DNA of 64,000 nt from an uncultured Eubacteriales bacterium (GCA_905198155.1 CAJKBQ010000012.1:1-64000); one strand, 5' to 3'; positions 33,461 through 41,794 are shown, numbered from the stretch's first letter. Program-made: numbers and translations. Notes: generated from the sequence alone by a model not told the origin.

Positions 33461-33742
33461 ATGCTTCAAATTAATATTCAGCTTTTTGCGCATAAAAAAG
33501 GTGTCGGTTCCACCAAGAACGGCCGGGATTCCGAGTCCAAACGGCTTGGCGTGAAACGTGCGGACGGGCAGTTCGTGCTGGCCGGGAACATCCTGGTGAA
33601 GCAGCGCGGCACGCACATCCAGCCGGGCGAAAACGTCGGCCGCGGGTCCGACGACAGCCTGTTTGCGCTGATCGACGGCAAAGTGAAGTTCGAGCGCAAA
33701 GGCCGCGACGGCAAAAAAGTCAGCGTCTATGCTGCCGAGTAA
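33461..33742 (+). CDS. rpmA: Large ribosomal subunit protein bL27 with cleavable N-terminal leader
   Basis: A 93-residue protein. It begins MLQINIQLFAHKKGVGS; in Firmicutes Prp cuts after the Phe (here residue 9), leaving AHKKG as the mature N-terminus that reaches the peptidyl transferase centre. Remaining features (GSTKNGRDSESKRLGVK, and LVKQRGTHIQPGENVGRG) are standard. GGAGGTG precedes the ATG. It is followed by a terminator. Confidence 0.96.
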   Translation: MLQINIQLFAHKKGVGSTKNGRDSESKRLGVKRADGQFVLAGNILVKQRGTHIQPGENVGRGSDDSLFALIDGKVKFERKGRDGKKVSVYAAE

Positions 33743-33757
33743 TTTCTGACACAATTT

Positions 33758-33791
33758 CGGGCTGCCGCTTCGCGCGACGGCCCGTTTTTTT
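33758..33791 (+). terminator. Terminator after rpmA
   Basis: Stem CGGGCTGCCG (33758-33767) with the matching CGACGGCCCG (33775-33784, one mismatch), then seven T residues. Confidence 0.83.
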
Positions 33792-33797
33792 GAATTC

Positions 33798-33813
33798 CCG
33801 CCCGGCCGGGCGG
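33798..33813. other. 16-bp perfect palindrome between rpmA terminator and obg
   Basis: CCGCCCGGCCGGGCGG reads the same on both strands. It lies about 5 bp ahead of the obg ribosome binding site (GAGAGAGG) and could be a protein site or a mRNA hairpin that affects obg translation. Confidence 0.5.
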
Positions 33814-33832
33814 CAGAGAGAGGTGCAGGCCC

Positions 33833-35104
33833 ATGTTTGTAGATTACGCAAAAATCAAAGTGAAAGCCGGCGACGGCGGCGACGGCGCGGTCAGCTTTCA
33901 CCGCGAAAAATATATCGCGGCGGGCGGGCCGGACGGCGGCGACGGCGGCCGCGGCGGCGACGTACTGCTGGTGGCGGACGACCACCTGTCCACGCTGGCG
34001 GATTTCCGGTACCAGCGCAAATATACCGCCCAGAACGGCGAAAACGGCCGCGGCGGCCGCAGCTCCGGCAAAAGCGCGCCCGACCTGATCGTGAAGGTGC
34101 CGCGCGGTACCGTGGTGCGCGACGCCGCCACCGGCCGCCTGCTGGCCGACGTGTCGGACGACGCGCCCGTGCGCATTGCCCGCGGCGGCCGCGGCGGATG
34201 GGGCAATACGCATTTCGCCACGCCCACGCGTCAGGTGCCGCGCTTTGCCAAGCCCGGCACGCCCGGCGAATCGCTCGAAGTCCAGCTGGAACTGAAGCTG
34301 CTGGCGGACGTGGGGCTGGTCGGGTTCCCGAACGTCGGCAAATCGACGCTGATCTCCGTCGTCAGCGAAGCCAAGCCGAACATCGCGAACTATCACTTCA
34401 CCACGCTCACCCCCGTGCTGGGTGTCGTGCGGTACCCGGACGGCGGGTCGTTCGTGATGGCGGACATCCCCGGCCTGATCGAAGGCGCGAGCGACGGCGC
34501 GGGGCTGGGGCACCAGTTTTTGCGGCACGTGGACCGCTGCCGGCTGCTGGTGCATATTGTGGACGTGTCCGGCAGCGAAGGCCGCGACCCGCGTGCGGAT
34601 TTTGCCGTAATCAACGACGAGCTGAAAAAATTCGACCCCGATTTGGCGCAGCGCCCGATGATCGTTGCGGGCAATAAGTGCGACATGGCGACCGACGAAC
34701 AGGTGGCCGAATTCGGCGGCTTCGTCCGCGCGCAGGGGTACGAATTTTTCCCGATCATGGCGGCGATCCGCTACGGCGTAGACGACCTGCTCAACGAAAT
34801 CCGCGCCCGGCTGGCGCAGCTGCCGCCGGTGGTGCGGTACGAGCCGGAGCCGGAACCGCAGCCCGCGCCCGAATCGCTTGGCAAGCACCCGGTGCAGATT
34901 CGCCGCGAAGGCAATGTGTACTTTGTGGAGGCACCGTGGCTGCTCCAGGTGCTGCGCACCATCCGGTTCGACGATTCGGAATCGATGCAGTATTTTGAGC
35001 GCGTGCTGAACGAATGCGGTGTGATCGACGCGCTGCGCGCCGCCGGATGCACCGAAGGCGATACCGTGTCGATGTACGACCTGGAATTTGACTTTGTGGA
35101 CTGA
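33833..35104 (+). CDS. obgE: Obg-family GTPase
   Basis: A 423-residue essential GTPase linked to 50S ribosome assembly and stress control. The glycine-rich Obg fold spans residues 1-158 (KAGDGGDGAVSFHREKYIA), the G domain 160-330 has G1 GFPNVGKST (about 164-172), G3 DIPGLIEGA and G4 NKCD, and the C-terminal OCT domain (about 345-423) follows an EPEPEPQPAPE linker. GAGAGAGG precedes the ATG. It follows rplU-prp-rpmA, the conserved Firmicute order. Confidence 0.95.
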   Translation: MFVDYAKIKVKAGDGGDGAVSFHREKYIAAGGPDGGDGGRGGDVLLVADDHLSTLADFRYQRKYTAQNGENGRGGRSSGKSAPDLIVKVPRGTVVRDAATGRLLADVSDDAPVRIARGGRGGWGNTHFATPTRQVPRFAKPGTPGESLEVQLELKLLADVGLVGFPNVGKSTLISVVSEAKPNIANYHFTTLTPVLGVVRYPDGGSFVMADIPGLIEGASDGAGLGHQFLRHVDRCRLLVHIVDVSGSEGRDPRADFAVINDELKKFDPDLAQRPMIVAGNKCDMATDEQVAEFGGFVRAQGYEFFPIMAAIRYGVDDLLNEIRARLAQLPPVVRYEPEPEPQPAPESLGKHPVQIRREGNVYFVEAPWLLQVLRTIRFDDSESMQYFERVLNECGVIDALRAAGCTEGDTVSMYDLEFDFVD

Positions 35105-35123
35105 CGAAGAAAGGATCGGTGCG

Positions 35124-35513
35124 ATGGAACGGCTGCTGAATCTGGACTGCGATGTGCGGGCGTACAGCCCGCTGGCGCTGGCATTTATCGGCGACGGCGT
35201 GTACGAGCTGATGGTGCGCGAGCAGATTGTGTGCGCGGGCAACTGCGGCGTCAAATCGCTGCACAGCCGCACCGTGGCGGAGGTGCGCTGCGAAGCGCAG
35301 GCGGAGGCCGTCCGGCGGCTGGAACCGCTGCTCACGCCCGAAGAGACCGACGTACTGCGCCGCGGCCGCAACGCGCACCCCGGTCATGTGCCGAAAAATG
35401 CCGACCCCGCCGTCTATCACCAGGCGACCGGGCTGGAAGCGCTGTTCGGCTACCTGTACCTCAAAGGCGAGCTGGCGCGCATCCGCACGCTGTTCGGCGC
35501 GATTCACGCATAA
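35124..35513 (+). CDS. mrnC: Mini-ribonuclease III
   Basis: A 129-residue enzyme with an RNase III catalytic domain but no dsRNA-binding domain. It matures 23S rRNA. The signature LALAFIGDGVYELMVRE (residues 18-34) contains the catalytic Asp, and ATGLEALFGYLYLKGE (about 100-115) contains the second acidic residue. The start at 35124 follows AAAGGA. It lies 19 bp after obg, and is likely co-transcribed with it. Confidence 0.93.
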   Translation: MERLLNLDCDVRAYSPLALAFIGDGVYELMVREQIVCAGNCGVKSLHSRTVAEVRCEAQAEAVRRLEPLLTPEETDVLRRGRNAHPGHVPKNADPAVYHQATGLEALFGYLYLKGELARIRTLFGAIHA

Positions 35514-35549
35514 AAATTGCACCGGCGGATTTCCGTCGGTGCAATTCGG
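35511..35549 (-). terminator. Shared terminator between mrnC and the small SASP-like gene
   Basis: The arms ATTGCACCGGCGGA (35516-35529) and TCCGTCGGTGCAAT (35532-35545) form a near-perfect stem. On the minus strand it is followed by TTTTTA, so it ends the small minus-strand gene; mrnC stops at its edge. Confidence 0.78.
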
Positions 35550-35567
35550 TGAAATGTGCGGCAATTT

Positions 35568-35702
35568 TTACTGCTGCGACTGGTCGGTGGGGCCGTCCTG
35601 CGCAGACTGCGGGTGCTGGTTCTGAACCGATTGCCGCTTTTTGTTCTGCGCATTTTTGGCCTGCGCGTTCTGGGCGTTGGAACCGGAATTCGGATTTTTC
35701 AT
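35568..35702 (-). CDS. 44-residue Gln/Asn-rich small protein, gamma-SASP-like
   Basis: A 44-residue protein starting MKNPNSGSNAQNAQAKNAQ and ending DQSQQ. Composition is dominated by Gln, Asn, Ala, Lys and Ser with no hydrophobic core, as in gamma-type small acid-soluble spore proteins (SspE), which act as an amino acid store in spores. The ribosome binding site GGAAAGGAGGG (complement of 35710-35720) is excellent, with 8-9 bases to the ATG, and the gene ends in its own terminator. The strand is opposite to its neighbours. Identity as SASP is inferred from composition, size and strong expression signals. Confidence 0.68.
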   Translation of the reverse strand: MKNPNSGSNAQNAQAKNAQNKKRQSVQNQHPQSAQDGPTDQSQQ

Positions 35703-35788
35703 GTTCGATTCCCTCCTTTCCGATGCATAGTATCGGTCGCCCGGCGCGCAAATATACGAATTTTTTGATTGAAACGGGGGAGTTTGCC

Positions 35789-37135
35789 ATGGAATTGCCG
35801 GCGGAATTTTGGGCGCGGATGGCGCGGTTTCCGGGACTGGATCCGGACGCGTTCCGCGCGTGTTACGATGTGGTGCCGCGCCGCGGGATTCGGCGCAATC
35901 CGCTCAAATGCACCGACCGCGCGTGGGCGTCGCTGCCGTATGCAGCGGAGCCGTCGCCGTTTGCGCCGGAATCGTATTACCTGACCGGCGACGCGCCCGG
36001 CATCGGCAAATCCCCGCTGCATCACGCCGGGGCGTTTTATGTGCAGGAGCCGTCGGCATCCTCGGCCGTGACCGTGCTGGCGCCGCAGCCGGGCGACCGC
36101 GTGCTGGATCTGTGCGCCGCGCCGGGCGGCAAATCGACGCAGATCGGTGCGGCGCTGGCCGGGCGCGGACTGCTGTGGGCGAACGAGATTGTCCCGTCGC
36201 GCGCGCAGGTGCTGCTGTCCAACGTGGAGCGCATGGGCGTCCGCAACGCCGTCGTCTCCAATGCCGACCCGCGCGTGCTGTGCGCCGGGCTGGCGGGGTT
36301 TTTTGACCGCGTGCTGGTGGACGCGCCGTGCTCCGGCGAAGGGATGTTTGCCCGCGACCCGGAGGCCGTCGCGGCGTGGAGCCCGGCGCATTCCGACGCG
36401 TGCGCCGTCCGGCAGCAAAAAATCCTCGATTCCGCCGCGCAGGCCGTCCGCACCGGCGGCGTGCTGGTGTATTCCACCTGCACGTTCTCCCCGGAGGAAA
36501 ACGAATGCGTGATCGACGCGTTTCTGCGCGCGCACCCGGATTTTGCGCTGGCGGACTGCGGCGTGTCGTTCGGCCGCCCGGCGGAAAATGCATTCGGCTC
36601 CGGCGCATTCGATCTGTCGCTGGCCCGCCGCATTTTCCCGATGGACGGCGGCGCGGGGCATTTCATCGCGAAGCTGATCCGCACCGGCGAAAACCCGGCC
36701 GCATTGCCCACGCCGTACGCCTACGCCCGCAAAGCCCCCGACGGCGCGCAGGCACTGTACGAATCGATCTTTTCGGACGCGATGTACGGCGTGCCCGCGC
36801 AGCTCGGCGAAAAGCTGCTCCTGCTCCCGGAGGGGCTGCCGCGGCTGGACCGGCTGTCCGTGCTGCGCGCCGGTGTGGTGCTGGCAGAGATGCGCAAAAA
36901 CCGGCTGGAACCGGATCACGGCGTGTTCGCGGCCGCGCACGGTACCACGGCGCGCCGCCTGCTCGACTTTGCGCCCGACGATCCGGCACTGGCCGCATTC
37001 CTGGCAGGGGAGGAGATCGCGTGCGAAGCGTCCGGCTACGCTGCCGTCGCCGTATGCGGCGCGGTGCTGGGGTTCGGCAAGGCCTCCGGCGGCCGCCTGA
37101 AAAACCGCTACCCCAAAGGGCTGCGCAATCGCTGA
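35789..37135 (+). CDS. RsmB/NOP-family rRNA cytosine-C5 methyltransferase (RsmF-like)
   Basis: A 448-residue enzyme that should methylate a cytosine of rRNA using SAM. The methyltransferase core (about 60-300) has LDLCAAPGGKSTQIGAAL (SAM binding), DAPCSGEGMF and STCTFSPEENE, which hold the two catalytic Cys of this family (PC and TC motifs). The C-terminal part (about 310-448) is the RsmF/YebU-type PUA-like extension. ACGGGGGAG lies before the ATG. Which cytosine is modified cannot be read from sequence. Confidence 0.9.
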   Translation: MELPAEFWARMARFPGLDPDAFRACYDVVPRRGIRRNPLKCTDRAWASLPYAAEPSPFAPESYYLTGDAPGIGKSPLHHAGAFYVQEPSASSAVTVLAPQPGDRVLDLCAAPGGKSTQIGAALAGRGLLWANEIVPSRAQVLLSNVERMGVRNAVVSNADPRVLCAGLAGFFDRVLVDAPCSGEGMFARDPEAVAAWSPAHSDACAVRQQKILDSAAQAVRTGGVLVYSTCTFSPEENECVIDAFLRAHPDFALADCGVSFGRPAENAFGSGAFDLSLARRIFPMDGGAGHFIAKLIRTGENPAALPTPYAYARKAPDGAQALYESIFSDAMYGVPAQLGEKLLLLPEGLPRLDRLSVLRAGVVLAEMRKNRLEPDHGVFAAAHGTTARRLLDFAPDDPALAAFLAGEEIACEASGYAAVAVCGAVLGFGKASGGRLKNRYPKGLRNR

Positions 37136-37154
37136 AAAAATTGCCGCCGACCTC

Positions 37155-37183
37155 TTGACAAACTGCCCGCCGCGCGCTATACT
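37155..37183 (+). promoter_or_regulatory. ribU promoter
   Basis: TTGACA (37155-37160), 17-bp spacer, TATACT (37178-37183), placed 20 bases before the FMN riboswitch. Confidence 0.88.
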
Positions 37184-37201
37184 AATGAATAGAAAAATTC
37201 A

Positions 37202-37312
37202 TATTCTTCGGGGCGGGGTGCGATTCCCCACCGGTGGTACAGCCCACAAGCAGCAATGCAGATTCGGTGCAATTCCGAAGCCGACGGTATAGTCCGGATG
37301 AGAGAAGAAATT
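37202..37312 (+). ncRNA. FMN riboswitch (RFN element)
   Basis: The RFN consensus is easily read: TTCTTCGGGGCGGGGTGCG at the 5' side, ATTCCCCACCGGTGG, AGCCCACAAGC, GGTGCAATTCCGAAGCCGAC, and AGTCCGGATGAGAGAAGAA at the 3' side, closing P1. FMN binding should favour the terminator at 37331-37363 and shut off ribU. Confidence 0.95.
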
Positions 37313-37330
37313 GTGTGATTTGGGTCGATC

Positions 37331-37363
37331 CGCTCCGTGTTTTTGCAGCACGGAGCGTTTTTT
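37331..37363 (+). terminator. Riboswitch-controlled terminator
   Basis: Stem CGCTCCGTG (37331-37339) / CACGGAGCG (37349-37357), followed by six T residues, lies between the FMN aptamer and ribU. Confidence 0.9.
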
Positions 37364-37390
37364 GTTTTACGCGAAGGGAGTTTGTCTGTT

Positions 37391-38062
37391 ATGAATCAAT
37401 CGTCTGAAAATATCCGCCGGCTGACCGTGTCCGCCATGCTGACCGCGCTGGCGTATGCGTGCGTTGCGCTGAGCAGCATGGTCTTTCCGATCAAAATCGA
37501 GGGCTTTTTGAGCCTGGAATGCAAAGACGCGGTGCTGATGATCGGCGCGTTTCTGTTCGGCCCGGGGACGGGGCTGGCGATGGCGGCGGTCGTCGCCGTG
37601 CTGGAATTTTTGACGTTCAGCGGCACGGGGTGGATCGGTCTGCTGATGAACGTGCTGTCGTCGGCGCTGTTCATCTGCCCGGCGGCCGCTGTGTACCGCC
37701 GCCGCCGGACGTTCGGCGGTGCGCTGATCGGTTTGGGCTGCGGCGCGGCAGCCATGTGCGCCGGGATGATCCTGTGGAACTATGTGATGACCCCCATTTA
37801 CATGGGCGTCGCGCGCGAGATGGTTGTCGGCATGCTGCTGCCGGTGATCCTGCCGTTCAACCTGCTGAAAGCCGCGCTTAACGGCGCGCTGACCATGCTG
37901 CTGTATCACGCGGTGGTCACGGTGCTGCGCAAAGCGCACCTGCTGCCGCCGTCCGATTCCGCTCCGGCGCGCCGCGGGCGCAGCGTCTGGGTCGCCGGGA
38001 TCGCGCTGGTGTGCGCCGCGGGACTGCTGCTGGCGGCGCTGGCATGGAGCGGCGCGCTGTAA
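37391..38062 (+). CDS. ribU: Riboflavin ECF transporter S component RibU
   Basis: A 223-residue membrane protein with about six hydrophobic segments. It captures riboflavin for uptake with the shared ECF module. The features LTALAYACVALS, FLSLECKDAVLMIGAFLFGP (about 48-67) and LEFLTFSGTGWIGLLMN fit the RibU family; the FMN riboswitch upstream makes the assignment near certain. The start at 37391 follows AAGGGAG (37374-37380). The C-terminus adds a Pro/Ser/Arg-rich loop and a last hydrophobic segment. Confidence 0.94.
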   Translation: MNQSSENIRRLTVSAMLTALAYACVALSSMVFPIKIEGFLSLECKDAVLMIGAFLFGPGTGLAMAAVVAVLEFLTFSGTGWIGLLMNVLSSALFICPAAAVYRRRRTFGGALIGLGCGAAAMCAGMILWNYVMTPIYMGVAREMVVGMLLPVILPFNLLKAALNGALTMLLYHAVVTVLRKAHLLPPSDSAPARRGRSVWVAGIALVCAAGLLLAALAWSGAL

Positions 38063-38114
38063 GATTTTCCGGCGCAAAAAGCCGCAGAATCGCCGAATAT
38101 TCCGCGAAAAATGC

Positions 38115-38143
38115 TTGACAAGCCATTCGGAATTTGCTATAAT
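38115..38143 (+). promoter_or_regulatory. metK promoter
   Basis: TTGACA (38115-38120), 17-bp spacer, TATAAT (38138-38143): a full consensus promoter upstream of the SAM riboswitch. Confidence 0.92.
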
Positions 38144-38178
38144 ACAATGGAATGGTAAATGCTTTTGAACCGAATAGT

Positions 38179-38278
38179 CCTTATCATGAGCGACGGAGGG
38201 ATCAGGCCCGACGATGTCCGGCAACCTGCCATGGCGGCAAGGTGCCAAATCCTGCGGTGTAAGCCGGAAGATGAGGTG
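38179..38278 (+). ncRNA. SAM-I riboswitch (S-box)
   Basis: S-box signatures appear in order: CCTTATCATGAGCGACGGAG, GGATCAGGCCCGACGATG, TCCGGCAACC, AAGGTGCCAAATCCTGCGG, and GGAAGATGAGG closing P1. It should terminate transcription when SAM is abundant. Confidence 0.96.
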
Positions 38279-38284
38279 AAACAT

Positions 38285-38327
38285 ACGCACGTCTATCCGG
38301 GGGAAGCCCGGGGGTCGTGCGTTTTTT
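38285..38327 (+). terminator. SAM-controlled terminator
   Basis: Stem ACGCACG (38285-38291) / CGTGCGT (38316-38322) with an inner CCGGG/CCCGG pairing, then six T residues; it separates the aptamer from metK. Confidence 0.9.
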
Positions 38328-38374
38328 GGATTCTGCGCCGCATCGATAAGCGGAAAGGAACAGGATATTAAACT

Positions 38375-39559
38375 ATGGCACATCACTTTTTCACATCCGA
38401 ATCCGTCACGGAGGGGCATCCCGACAAGGTCTGCGACCAGATTTCGGACGCAATTCTCGACGCAATCCTCGCCCAGGATCCGACGGCGCACGTCGCGTGC
38501 GAAACCACGGCGACCACCGGCATGGTACACGTAATGGGCGAAATTTCCACCGACTGCTATGTGGACATCGCGTCCATCGTGCGGCAGACGGTCAAAGAAA
38601 TCGGCTACGACGACCCTGCCTGCGGGTTCGACGGCAACTCCTGCGCGGTGCTGACGTCTATCGACAGCCAGTCGCCGGACATTGCCCTCGGCGTCAACGA
38701 TTCCTACGAAAGCCAGCGCGGCACCGCCGATGCGCTCGACCGAACCGGCGCGGGCGACCAGGGCATGATGTTCGGCTACGCGTGCGACGAAACGCCGGAG
38801 CTGATGCCGCTGACCATCTCGCTGGCGCACCGCATGGCCAAGCGGCTGGCGCAGGTGCGGCGCGACGGCACGCTCCCGTACCTCCGGCCCGACGGCAAAA
38901 CGCAGGTGACGGTGGAATTCGACGAGCAAAACCGCCCGGTGCGTATCGAAGCGGTCGTCGTTTCGACGCAGCACGCGCCGGAAGTGCCGCTGGAACAGAT
39001 TCGCCGCGACATGATCGCGCATGTGATTCAGCCGGTGCTGCCGCCGGAGCTGGACAAGGGCGACATCAAATACTTTGTGAACCCCACCGGTCGGTTTGTG
39101 GTCGGCGGCCCGGCCGGAGACAGCGGTCTCACCGGGCGCAAGATCATCGTGGACACCTACGGCGGCTATGCGCGCCACGGCGGCGGCGCATTTTCCGGCA
39201 AGGACCCGACCAAGGTGGATCGTTCGGCCGCGTATGCCGCGCGGTATGCCGCGAAAAACATCGTGGCGGCGGGGCTGGCCAAGCGCTGCGAGGTGCAGCT
39301 GGCGTACGCCATCGGCGTGGCGCACCCGGTGTCGATCATGGTCGATACCTTTGGCACCGGCACGGTGCCGGACACCAAACTGGCCGACGCGGTGGCGCAG
39401 GTGTTCGATCTGCGGCCGGCGGCCATCATCCGCGACCTGAACCTCCGGCGGCCGATTTACCGCCCGCTGGCGGCGTATGGCCAAATGGGCCGCGAGGATT
39501 TGAACGTGCAGTGGGAACAGACAGACCGCGCGGACGCGATTCGGGCGGCTGTGCGATAA
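38375..39559 (+). CDS. metK: S-adenosylmethionine synthetase
   Basis: A 394-residue enzyme that makes SAM from methionine and ATP. MAHHFFTSESVTEGHPDKV is the family N-terminus (His of GHPDK contacts phosphate), with GAGDQGMMFGYA (about 125-136), and GGGAFSGKDPTKVDRSAAYA (about 268-287). AAAGGAA precedes the ATG. SAM-I riboswitch control agrees with the function. A GTG-start membrane protein gene follows 15 bp later and would share this control. Confidence 0.97.
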   Translation: MAHHFFTSESVTEGHPDKVCDQISDAILDAILAQDPTAHVACETTATTGMVHVMGEISTDCYVDIASIVRQTVKEIGYDDPACGFDGNSCAVLTSIDSQSPDIALGVNDSYESQRGTADALDRTGAGDQGMMFGYACDETPELMPLTISLAHRMAKRLAQVRRDGTLPYLRPDGKTQVTVEFDEQNRPVRIEAVVVSTQHAPEVPLEQIRRDMIAHVIQPVLPPELDKGDIKYFVNPTGRFVVGGPAGDSGLTGRKIIVDTYGGYARHGGGAFSGKDPTKVDRSAAYAARYAAKNIVAAGLAKRCEVQLAYAIGVAHPVSIMVDTFGTGTVPDTKLADAVAQVFDLRPAAIIRDLNLRRPIYRPLAAYGQMGREDLNVQWEQTDRADAIRAAVR

Positions 39560-39574
39560 AGGAGGAAGTTTACC

Positions 39575-40414
39575 GTGATTGTATGCTTGATTTTGGCCGC
39601 GCTGGTGCTGGGCTTCTGGTGCTACCTGCGGTACAGTACGTACCAGGTACACAGCGAAGGCGTCCCGGTGCGCGCACTGGTGACGGATACGCACTACCGC
39701 GAATACCGCAGCAAAACCGGCCTGTTTTCCGGCGACTGCTGGGAGGCGGAAGTGTCGTTCATGTGCAAGGGCAAAATGTACCACCGCCGCGTAGACCGCG
39801 AGGACGGTCCATTTGACCTGGGGCAGACGGTGTCCTGCATTTTTATGCCGAACAAAAAGAAAAACGGCGTGCTGATGCTGTCGGAAAATGCGCTCAACAA
39901 CAGCCGCGAGTACATCGCCCTGCTGTTCATCGCGATGGGTCTGGTGTCGGTGGCCGGCGTGTTCTGGGCGGTCGATATGGAATACCTGACCAGCGACCAG
40001 GTGCTGATGGCGATGTTCCCGCTGCTGACGGCGATTTTCCTTGCGGCTGGGCTGTCGCTGCTGATTACCGGCCTGCGGATGGATAATCACACCGAGTATA
40101 AGCCGATGGTCAGCGAATTGTACGATATCATCGAGCGCAAAGACGAGGACGGTACCGTCCTGTATTACCCGGTGTACCGCCATTGGGACGGCATCTACGA
40201 GCAGCGCCTGACCAGCCGCATCGGCGATACCAAAATCAAGCACAAAATCGGCGACGAAGTCACCCTCTGGCAGGATCCGACCACCGGCGGCATCTACGAG
40301 AAAAAAGAACCGGCGATCCAGCTGGTGCTGGGGATTATCATGCTGGTTTCCGCCGTGATGATGGGCGCGATGACGTGGAGCGTCAGTTCCAGCTTCTATC
40401 TTTTCGGCTTCTGA
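39575..40414 (+). CDS. DUF3592-like membrane protein in the metK transcript
   Basis: A 279-residue protein with hydrophobic segments near residues 1-14, 112-132, 148-168 and 248-272, and two extracytoplasmic or cytoplasmic beta-rich parts (about 20-105 and 175-245) that resemble DUF3592 modules (the pattern 'GxxxxAxVTDTxYRE ... DLGQTVSCIFMPNKKKNG'). The GTG start at 39575 has AAAGGAGG eight bases ahead. It is in the metK transcript, so probably under SAM control, but its function is unknown. Confidence 0.72.
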   Translation: MIVCLILAALVLGFWCYLRYSTYQVHSEGVPVRALVTDTHYREYRSKTGLFSGDCWEAEVSFMCKGKMYHRRVDREDGPFDLGQTVSCIFMPNKKKNGVLMLSENALNNSREYIALLFIAMGLVSVAGVFWAVDMEYLTSDQVLMAMFPLLTAIFLAAGLSLLITGLRMDNHTEYKPMVSELYDIIERKDEDGTVLYYPVYRHWDGIYEQRLTSRIGDTKIKHKIGDEVTLWQDPTTGGIYEKKEPAIQLVLGIIMLVSAVMMGAMTWSVSSSFYLFGF

Positions 40415-40436
40415 TTCCGAAAATCCGAATTTTTGC

Positions 40437-40462
40437 GGGGTCGCTCCGGCGGCCCCTTTTTT
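40437..40462 (+). terminator. Terminator after the metK operon
   Basis: Stem GGGGTCGC (40437-40444) / GCGGCCCC (40449-40456) with a TCCG loop and six T residues. Confidence 0.88.
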
Positions 40463-40522
40463 GAAACTGCGCAGCGTGCAGGATACTGATTTTTCAACTT
40501 TTGGGAGGATGTTTTTGATTTT

Positions 40523-41782
40523 ATGGACGGGGACAGTAACCATATTGGGTTAATCCTGGCTTTTTTTGTACTGTTGATTTTTTCCGCATATTTTTCCGCA
40601 ACCGAAACGGCGTTTTCCACCCTCAACCGCTCCCGCGTGAAAAACCGGGCGGAAAACGGCGACGCCAAAGCGCGGCTGGTGATGCGGCTGGCCGATCAGT
40701 TCGATAAACTGCTGTCCACCATTCTGGTGGGCAACAACATCGTCAACATCGCGATGGCGTCCATCGCGACGGTCTTTTTCGTGTCGCTGTTCGGCGACCG
40801 CGGCGCGACCATCTCCACCGCAGTGGTGACGGTATTGGTGCTGATCTTCGGCGAAATCTCGCCCAAAAGCCTGGCCAAAGAGTCGCCGGAGCGGTTTGCG
40901 GATTTCTCCGCCCCGATACTGCGCGTCCTGATGGTGGTTCTGACACCGGTCAGCTTCCTGTTTTCGCAGTGGAAAAAACTCCTGAGCCACATCGTCCAGT
41001 CCGACGACACCCCCAGCGTCACCGAAGATGAGCTGCTGACCATCGTGACCGAAGCGGAGCACGACGGCGGCATCAACCCGCAGGAAAGCGCGCTGATCCG
41101 CAATGCCATCGAGTTCAACGAGCGCGAAGCCAAAGACATTTTGGTGCCGCGCGTCGATCTGGAAGCGGTGTCCGTCACCGACGACATCCCCACCATTGCC
41201 AATGCGTTCCGTACGACCAATTTCTCCCGCCTACCGGTGTACGATGGCACCATCGACCACATCGTCGGCATCCTGCTGGAAAAGGATTTTCACAACCACA
41301 TCTACGGCACCAACCTGCCCATTTCCACCATCCTGAAACCGGCGGTTTTCGTCAACGAGGGGATGGAAATCAGCCGCTTGTTGAAGCTGCTGCAAAAAAA
41401 CAAGGCACATATGGCCATCGTGGCCGACGAATACGGCGGCACGGTCGGCATCGTGACGATGGAGGACATTCTGGAAGAGCTGGTTGGCGAAATTTGGGAT
41501 GAACACGACGAGGTCGTCGAAGAAATCCAGGAAGTCGGCCCGCACCAATACCGCGTGCTGTGTACGGTGGGGCTGGATCGGCTGCTGGACTTTTTCGGCA
41601 TTCGTGCCGAGCCGGATGCCGCCACCGTCAACGGCTGGGTGATGGAACAGCTGGGCAAAATCCCTGAATTTGGCGATACATTTACCTACGACACCCTTAC
41701 GGTCGAAGTGCGCCGCGTGTCGGAGCGCCGCGCCGAAGAACTGCTGATTACGCAGACGGCGACGGCCGAACCGGAGCCGTAA
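40523..41782 (+). CDS. CNNM/CorC-family protein with DUF21 and CBS domains (hemolysin-like)
   Basis: A 419-residue membrane protein: DUF21 membrane domain (about 1-180, with SAYFSATETAFSTLNRSRVK), a CBS pair (about 200-330; SRLPVYDGTIDHIVGIL and MAIVADEYGGTVGIVTMEDI), and a C-terminal CorC_HlyC domain (about 340-419). Such proteins are linked to Mg2+ or other divalent cation transport; the old name hemolysin is misleading. TTGGGAGGATG precedes the ATG. Single gene with its own terminator. Confidence 0.9.
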   Translation: MDGDSNHIGLILAFFVLLIFSAYFSATETAFSTLNRSRVKNRAENGDAKARLVMRLADQFDKLLSTILVGNNIVNIAMASIATVFFVSLFGDRGATISTAVVTVLVLIFGEISPKSLAKESPERFADFSAPILRVLMVVLTPVSFLFSQWKKLLSHIVQSDDTPSVTEDELLTIVTEAEHDGGINPQESALIRNAIEFNEREAKDILVPRVDLEAVSVTDDIPTIANAFRTTNFSRLPVYDGTIDHIVGILLEKDFHNHIYGTNLPISTILKPAVFVNEGMEISRLLKLLQKNKAHMAIVADEYGGTVGIVTMEDILEELVGEIWDEHDEVVEEIQEVGPHQYRVLCTVGLDRLLDFFGIRAEPDAATVNGWVMEQLGKIPEFGDTFTYDTLTVEVRRVSERRAEELLITQTATAEPEP

Positions 41783-41794
41783 ACGCTTGCCGCA

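Noticed and set aside
37367..40543. Minus-strand open frame of more than 1,000 codons opposite ribU and metK
   Set aside because: It also runs across two riboswitches and their terminators on the other strand, and the product is low complexity and basic.
40523..41782. Hemolysin/virulence factor
   Set aside because: The domain order DUF21-CBS-CorC_HlyC marks a CNNM/CorC ion transport protein; the toxin name is historical.
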